DNA of 64,000 nt from Pseudomonadota bacterium (GTDB lineage Bacteria; Pseudomonadota; Gammaproteobacteria; Steroidobacterales; Steroidobacteraceae). Of this stretch, positions 59,835 through 64,000 are shown piece after piece; the first letter of the stretch is position 1; every line of letters begins with the position of its first letter. The notes beneath the pieces are model-generated. The model was not told the DNA's origin, did not search any database, and saw only the letters and a program-made list of their open reading frames with translations. A program made the translations under genes and the position numbers. Where the stretch lies: contig JADIZR010000022.1 of the NCBI GenBank assembly GCA_016704655.1, forward strand, positions 186,001-250,000, read 5' to 3'.

Positions 59835-60102
59835 CAATCGAGCGATGCAAATGCGACTGGTTCTTCATTAGCCAGGCGCATGCCCTGCACGAGTCAGAGC
59901 TCAGGGCCCGCCACTCTTATACATCAGGTATTCAGCGGATATTTCAGCTTGTCCACGGATGACAATCGTCATACGCTTGGTTCGTTCGCACTAAAAGTCG
60001 GGCGATACGCGCACGAAAATCGATCGGCAGAATCGAATGCCTTGCGCCAGCAGGAGGTCGGTGGACACGACCAGCGTGGATCGGGAGAGGGAGCCTCGAC
60101 CA
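59835..60102. other. Intergenic region before the polysaccharide locus
   Basis: 268 bp without a convincing gene. A small inverted repeat ATGAC-AATC-GTCAT is at 59959-59972. AT-rich patches near 59920-59950 could hold a promoter for the downstream operon. No polypurine array is present. Confidence 0.5.
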
Positions 60103-60615
60103 ATGCAAGACGGACGCAAGCAAGCGGTCTCGCTGCGCCTGAGCGCGGGCGACATCCGCAAGATCAAGAAGCTGTCGAAGCGCCTCGGGGTGCGCGATTC
60201 CGACGTCATCCGCTACGCGTTGAAGGTGATGCTCGCCAAGCTCGCACCGCTGTGCGACGCTGCCGTGCGCGGGCGCAACCTGATGCCGGTATTCGTCGAC
60301 ACCGGCGTGGACATCCTGCAGCACTTCGAACTCGACGAAGAGCGCCTCGAGGCCGTCATCAACGGCGGCGTCGAGGACGAGCATCGCGTCGATGCGGATG
60401 ACATACAGTTGATGGCCATGATCGGCATGCAGCGCAACTACGCCAAGCTCAGCCTGCGCGACCTCCACGACAAGGTGGTCGCACCGCTGGGGACCAACGC
60501 ACTCGACGACACCCTGTCCACCAACTTCCGGCGCCACCTGTACGCCAAGTACGTGCAGCGTGAAGAGCCAGCGCAGGCTGTCGACCGCGACCGCAGGAAG
60601 AAGACGGCCTCGTGA
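60103..60615 (+). CDS. Putative ribbon-helix-helix regulator of the polysaccharide operon
   Basis: 170 residues. The N-terminus KQAVSLRLSAGDIRKIKKLS, then KRLGVRDSDVIRYALKVMLA has the pattern of a ribbon-helix-helix DNA-binding domain. The rest is helical with no recognised motif. Start at 60103 (MQDGRKQ), with AGGGAG upstream. Its stop overlaps the chain-length determinant start by 4 nt, so it is co-expressed with it and may sense or regulate polysaccharide production. I do not recognise a specific family. Confidence 0.65.
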   Translation: MQDGRKQAVSLRLSAGDIRKIKKLSKRLGVRDSDVIRYALKVMLAKLAPLCDAAVRGRNLMPVFVDTGVDILQHFELDEERLEAVINGGVEDEHRVDADDIQLMAMIGMQRNYAKLSLRDLHDKVVAPLGTNALDDTLSTNFRRHLYAKYVQREEPAQAVDRDRRKKTAS

Positions 60616-62234
60616 ACATCGCCACCGAAACCATGACCGGCTACGAAGACACGCAGCCGGGCGGCGGCCTGGCCGCGCAGCTCGAGGCGGTGCGTCGCCG
60701 TGCCCTGCCCATGGGCATCGCGTTCGGCGTCGTGCTGATGCTGGCGCTGCTGCTTGCCGCGTTCTGGCCAGCCACTTACCGCTCGACCGGCACCATCCTG
60801 ATCGAGCAGCAGGAGATCCCCGAGGACTTCGTGCGTTCGGCGGTCTCCAGTTATGCCGACCAGCGCGTGCAGGTGATCAGCCAGCGCGTGATGACCTCGG
60901 CCAACCTGCTGGGCATCATCGAGAAGTTCGAGCTGTACGGCGTCGAGCGCGCCACCTCGACGCGCGAGGCGCTGGTCGAGCGTATCCGCGAGGACATCAA
61001 TCTCGACATGATCAGCGCCGACGTGGTCGACCCGCGCCAGGGCCGCGCCACCAAGGCGACGATCGCCTTCGCGGTGGGCTATGACAGCCGCTCGCCCGAC
61101 CTCGCCGCGCGCGTGGCGAACGACCTCGTCTCGCTCTACCTGCGCGAGAACCTCGAATCGCGCAAGCAGCTCGCGGCCGGCTCCGCGGACTTCCTCACCG
61201 GCGAGGCCGAGAAGCTGCGTCTGCGTGTGGCCGAACTGGAGCAGCGCATCTCCGAGTTCAAGGAGAAGAACTTCGATCGCCTGCCCGAGTACGCCCAGGC
61301 GAACATCCAGGCGATGAACCGCGCCATGGAGGAACTGCGCGACGTGGATTCGCGAGTCCGCGCGCTCGACCAGCAGGTCGTCTACCTCGACGCCCAACTC
61401 GCGCAGATCGACCCCAACGCCCAGGCGGTGACCAAGAGCGGCGAACGGATGCTGAGCTCCGCTGATCGCCTCCAGGCGCTGCGTCTCGAACTCACGGCCG
61501 CGCTGGCGCAGTACACAACGAAGCACCCGGTGGTGATCGGCCTGCAGCAGGAAATCGAAGAGCTGGAGAAGCAGGTGGCCGCGGGAAAAGCGGGCAGCAG
61601 GACCGCCCCCGACAATCCCGCCTACATCCAGATCACTGCGCAGCGTGAGGCCACCGTCAACGAGCGAGCTTCGCTGGGCGCCCGGCGCGGCCAGCTGCAG
61701 GCGCGTATCGCCGAGTACGAGCGCGCGCAGGTCGACATGCCGGCCGTCGAACGCGATTACGGCGCCATGCTGCGCGAGGTGCAGGGCGAGCAGGCCAAGC
61801 TGGCCGAGGTGCGCCAGAAGCAGATGGCAGCACAACTTGCGCAGAACCTGGAGTCCGAGCAGAAGGGCGAGCGCTTCACGCTGATCGAGCCGCCGCTGCG
61901 GCCAGAGAAGCCGATTCGCCCGAATCGGCCCGTCATTCTGGCTATCGGCGTCCTGATGTCACTGGCCGCAGCGTTAGGGTTGATGACCCTGCTCGAGTCG
62001 TTCGACACGCGCGTGCGCGGCCGCGGCGAGATCGTCGCGATGCTGGGCGTGCCGCCGCTCGCGATCATTCCCTGGGTAGCGGACGAACCTGACCAGGACT
62101 TGCGGCGACGGGCGCGCCGACTGTTGGTGGGCGGCACCGTGGGTGGAGCGGTCGTGCTGCTGCTGCTGGTGCACGTGCTGGTAAAGCCGCTCGACGTACT
62201 CTGGGCGATCTTGCTGCGGCGCCTGGGCGGCTGA
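60612..62234 (+). CDS. Polysaccharide chain-length determinant (Wzz/GumC-like, probable XrtA-locus type)
   Basis: 540 residues. N-terminal membrane helix (MGIAFGVVLMLALLLAAFWP), Wzz domain with YRSTGTILIEQQEIPEDFVR, a long periplasmic coiled coil (about residues 195-430), and the conserved proline-rich LIEPPLRPEKPIRPNRPVIL before the second membrane helix. A cytoplasmic stub and a third hydrophobic segment end the protein. GTG start overlaps the upstream regulator. The kinase that usually pairs with it follows after 12 nt. Confidence 0.88.
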   Translation: MNIATETMTGYEDTQPGGGLAAQLEAVRRRALPMGIAFGVVLMLALLLAAFWPATYRSTGTILIEQQEIPEDFVRSAVSSYADQRVQVISQRVMTSANLLGIIEKFELYGVERATSTREALVERIREDINLDMISADVVDPRQGRATKATIAFAVGYDSRSPDLAARVANDLVSLYLRENLESRKQLAAGSADFLTGEAEKLRLRVAELEQRISEFKEKNFDRLPEYAQANIQAMNRAMEELRDVDSRVRALDQQVVYLDAQLAQIDPNAQAVTKSGERMLSSADRLQALRLELTAALAQYTTKHPVVIGLQQEIEELEKQVAAGKAGSRTAPDNPAYIQITAQREATVNERASLGARRGQLQARIAEYERAQVDMPAVERDYGAMLREVQGEQAKLAEVRQKQMAAQLAQNLESEQKGERFTLIEPPLRPEKPIRPNRPVILAIGVLMSLAAALGLMTLLESFDTRVRGRGEIVAMLGVPPLAIIPWVADEPDQDLRRRARRLLVGGTVGGAVVLLLLVHVLVKPLDVLWAILLRRLGG

Positions 62235-62246
62235 CGGATCAAGGTC

Positions 62247-63098
62247 ATGGAACGTATCAAGCGGGCACTGGAACGGGCGAAGATCGAGCGCGAGTCGGTC
62301 CTTGGACAGGCGGCGTCGCCGCGACCCGAGATGGCCAATGCGGCATCGGCCCCGACTGCGGGTCCCGCCGAAGCCGGAGCGGAAACGTCCCACGCACCTC
62401 AGGTCCGCACGCGAACCCAGCCGATCAACCTGGCCCTGATGCGGGAAGGCGGGTTGCTGCTGCCCGGCATGGTCGGACCGGTGGCGCACAGCTTCAAGAT
62501 GCTGCGCACGCAGGTGATGCAGCGGATGAAGTCACGCGGCTGGAACACGCTGGCGGTGTTGAGCGCCGCGCCCGACGAGGGCAAGACCTTCGTCGCCACC
62601 AACCTTGCCATCGCGATCGCTGCCGATCCGGATTCCACGGCGCTGCTGGTGGACCTGGACCTGCGCGCACCGCGATTGCACCGGCGCTTCGGCTTCGAGC
62701 CCGACGTGGGCGTGGAGAACTGCCTGCGCGGCGAGGCCGAGCTGTCGGCGGCGCTGGTGAACCCCGAGGGTTACGGCGACCTGCTGCTGCTGCCGGCTCG
62801 CGGCCCCGTCCAGCACTCCTCGGAACTGCTGGCCAGCAGCCGCGCGCGCAACCTGTTCCGCGAGGTTAAGGAACGCTACGCCAACCGCGTCGTGATCTAC
62901 GACCTGCCGCCGATGCTGGGCAGCGATGACGCGCTGACCTTTGCGCCGCAGGTGGACGCCGTGCTGGTGGTGGTGGGTGACGAGCGCACAAAGCGCGAGG
63001 AGCTGATGCGCTGCTTCGAGCTGATCCGCGAGATCCCCGTGGTGGGCACCGTGCTCAACGGCTCGCGCCGCGAGCGCAGCTCGGCCTACGCGTACTGA
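62247..63098 (+). CDS. BY-type tyrosine autokinase (CpsD/CapB, XrtA-associated type)
   Basis: 283 residues. Walker A SAAPDEGKTFVATNL near residues 106-120, Walker A' ALLVDLDLRAPRLHRRFG, Walker B VVIYDLPPMLGSDDAL, and a short C-terminal tyrosine cluster SSAYAY that could be autophosphorylated. Works with the chain-length determinant to control polysaccharide export. Third gene of the operon. Confidence 0.88.
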   Translation: MERIKRALERAKIERESVLGQAASPRPEMANAASAPTAGPAEAGAETSHAPQVRTRTQPINLALMREGGLLLPGMVGPVAHSFKMLRTQVMQRMKSRGWNTLAVLSAAPDEGKTFVATNLAIAIAADPDSTALLVDLDLRAPRLHRRFGFEPDVGVENCLRGEAELSAALVNPEGYGDLLLLPARGPVQHSSELLASSRARNLFREVKERYANRVVIYDLPPMLGSDDALTFAPQVDAVLVVVGDERTKREELMRCFELIREIPVVGTVLNGSRRERSSAYAY

Positions 63099-63126
63099 GC
63101 GCGACAGGCACGGGCAGGGCGGCGCG

Positions 63127-63973
63127 ATGTACGAGAAATTCTACGGGTTCCGCGAGAAACCTTTCGCGCTGACGCCCGACCCCGAGTTCCTGTACCTGGG
63201 TCGTCACCACAAGCGGGCGCTGCTGCAGCTGGAATACGGGCTCGCCAACCAGGGCCGCGTTCCTGCTCATCACCGGCGAGGTGGGGGCGGGCAAGACCAC
63301 GCTGATCCGTTACCTGCTCGGCCGGCTCGACAAGGACCTGTCCATTGGCCTCGTGAGCAACGCCACGATCGACACCGGCCGCCTGCTGCAGTGGGTGTGC
63401 TCGGCCTACGGGCTCGAGTTCGCGGGCAAGGACGACGTGGCGCTGTCCAACGCCTTCATCGACTTTGCGATCCAGGAGTACGCGAGCGGACGGCGCGTGG
63501 TCCTGATCGTGGACGAGGCGCAGAACCTGGGCCGCGCGCGGCTGGAAGAGCTGCGCGTGCTGTCGAACATCAACGTGGACAAGCACCTGCTGGTGCAGAT
63601 CGTGCTCGTCGGGCAGCCCGAGCTGCGGGACATGATGCGCATGCCGCAACTGCGGCAGTTTGCGCAGCGCATCGGGGCCGACTATCACATCGGGCGGCTG
63701 GACGAGGACGAGACCCTGAACTACGTGCGGCACCGGTTGCGCGTGGCTGGTAGCCCGCGGCTGGACATCTTCCGGACGGCGGCACTGAAGCTCGTGCATG
63801 CCTCGAGCCAGGGTATCCCGCGCCTCGTCAACCAGCTCTGCGACACCGCGCTGGTGTACGGTTATGCGGACCAGCGGGAGCGGATCGATGCGGAGCTGAT
63901 GCAGGAGGTGATCCGCGATCGCATGGCGGGGATATTCCGGGAAGGGACGTATCCGCGGAACAACCGAGAGTGA
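63127..63973 (+). pseudogene. ExeA-like AAA ATPase of the exosortase/PEP-CTERM secretion type, single-base frameshift
   Basis: N-terminus MYEKFYGFREKPFALTPDPE, then RHHKRALLQLEYGLANQ. The frame breaks at 63252-63254, where one extra G (AGGGCCGCG for AGGCCGCG) precedes the expected AAFLLITGEVGAGKTTLIRY. It resumes at MGAGKTTLIRYLLGRL and continues through RRVVLIVDEAQNLGRARLEE (Walker B) and GQPELRDMMRMPQLRQFAQR to GIPRLVNQLCDTALVYGY. The restored protein, about 281 residues, is intact otherwise. Such ATPases sit after the kinase in XrtA polysaccharide loci; further locus genes would lie beyond the window. Confidence 0.82.
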
Positions 63974-64000
63974 AGGCGCCTTGAAACCGGTCGCCGTTCA

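Overview
The window is a contiguous piece of chromosome from a high-GC gammaproteobacterium, probably close to Xanthomonadales or Steroidobacterales. Evidence: tatABC followed by dtd; trkAH; an aa3-type cytochrome oxidase cluster with ctaG, coxC, SURF1, ctaA and ctaB; biotin genes with a BioH-BioC fusion; the stringent-response block gmk-rpoZ-spoT-ridA-recG-ubiA; several secreted peptidases and POT peptide transporters; and the start of what looks like an XrtA/exosortase-type exopolysaccharide locus. No rRNA, tRNA, CRISPR, prophage or transposase was seen. From 1 to 41 kb nearly all genes are on the minus strand.

Layout: 0-1.3 kb ExbB/TonB. 1.4-9.2 kb peptide use (M2 peptidyl-dipeptidase, three POT transporters, secreted amidohydrolase). 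9.2-11.9 kb tatABC, dtd and a TPR lipoprotein. 11.9-17.2 kb PBP1b and the TrkH/TrkA potassium system. 17.2-21.3 kb UvrD helicase and a DUF885 peptidase. 21.3-24.3 kb an exported cytochrome c / lactone oxidase / PLP-enzyme operon. 24.4-35.7 kb VanZ-like protein, heme O/A synthesis and cytochrome oxidase, interrupted by an inverted AAA ATPase gene. 35.7-41.1 kb bioD, orphan Phd antitoxin, bioHC, bioF, bioB. 41.2-42.0 kb comF. 42.1-47.9 kb an Mrp-type Na+/H+ antiporter operon. 47.9-59.1 kb ubiA, recG, ridA, spoT, rpoZ, gmk, broken up by toxin-antitoxin-type modules. 59.2-59.8 kb CopG/ParE. 60.1-64 kb polysaccharide export control genes.

The most unusual structure is a family of polypurine minisatellites built from 8-9 bp units of the form GGAAGGNNA: 12 arrays at 10 loci plus one degenerate locus. 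They lie mostly in intergenic gaps, often directly against a stop codon. One 14-unit array sits in frame inside comF, a G-rich array lies inside the amidohydrolase, and another has removed the start codon of ridA. In the gmk-rpoZ-spoT-ridA-recG block, every junction between a conserved gene and an inserted module carries such an array. This suggests that the arrays are insertion scars, recombination sites or module boundaries.

Five genes (uvrD, DSD1-like, AAA ATPase, bioHC, secretion ATPase) carry single-base frameshifts. Three are an extra G giving GGCCG, which may reflect systematic sequencing error, so homopolymer and array lengths should also be treated with caution. Two genes, a POT transporter and a cytochrome c, appear to start at AUU or AUC behind well-spaced Shine-Dalgarno sequences.
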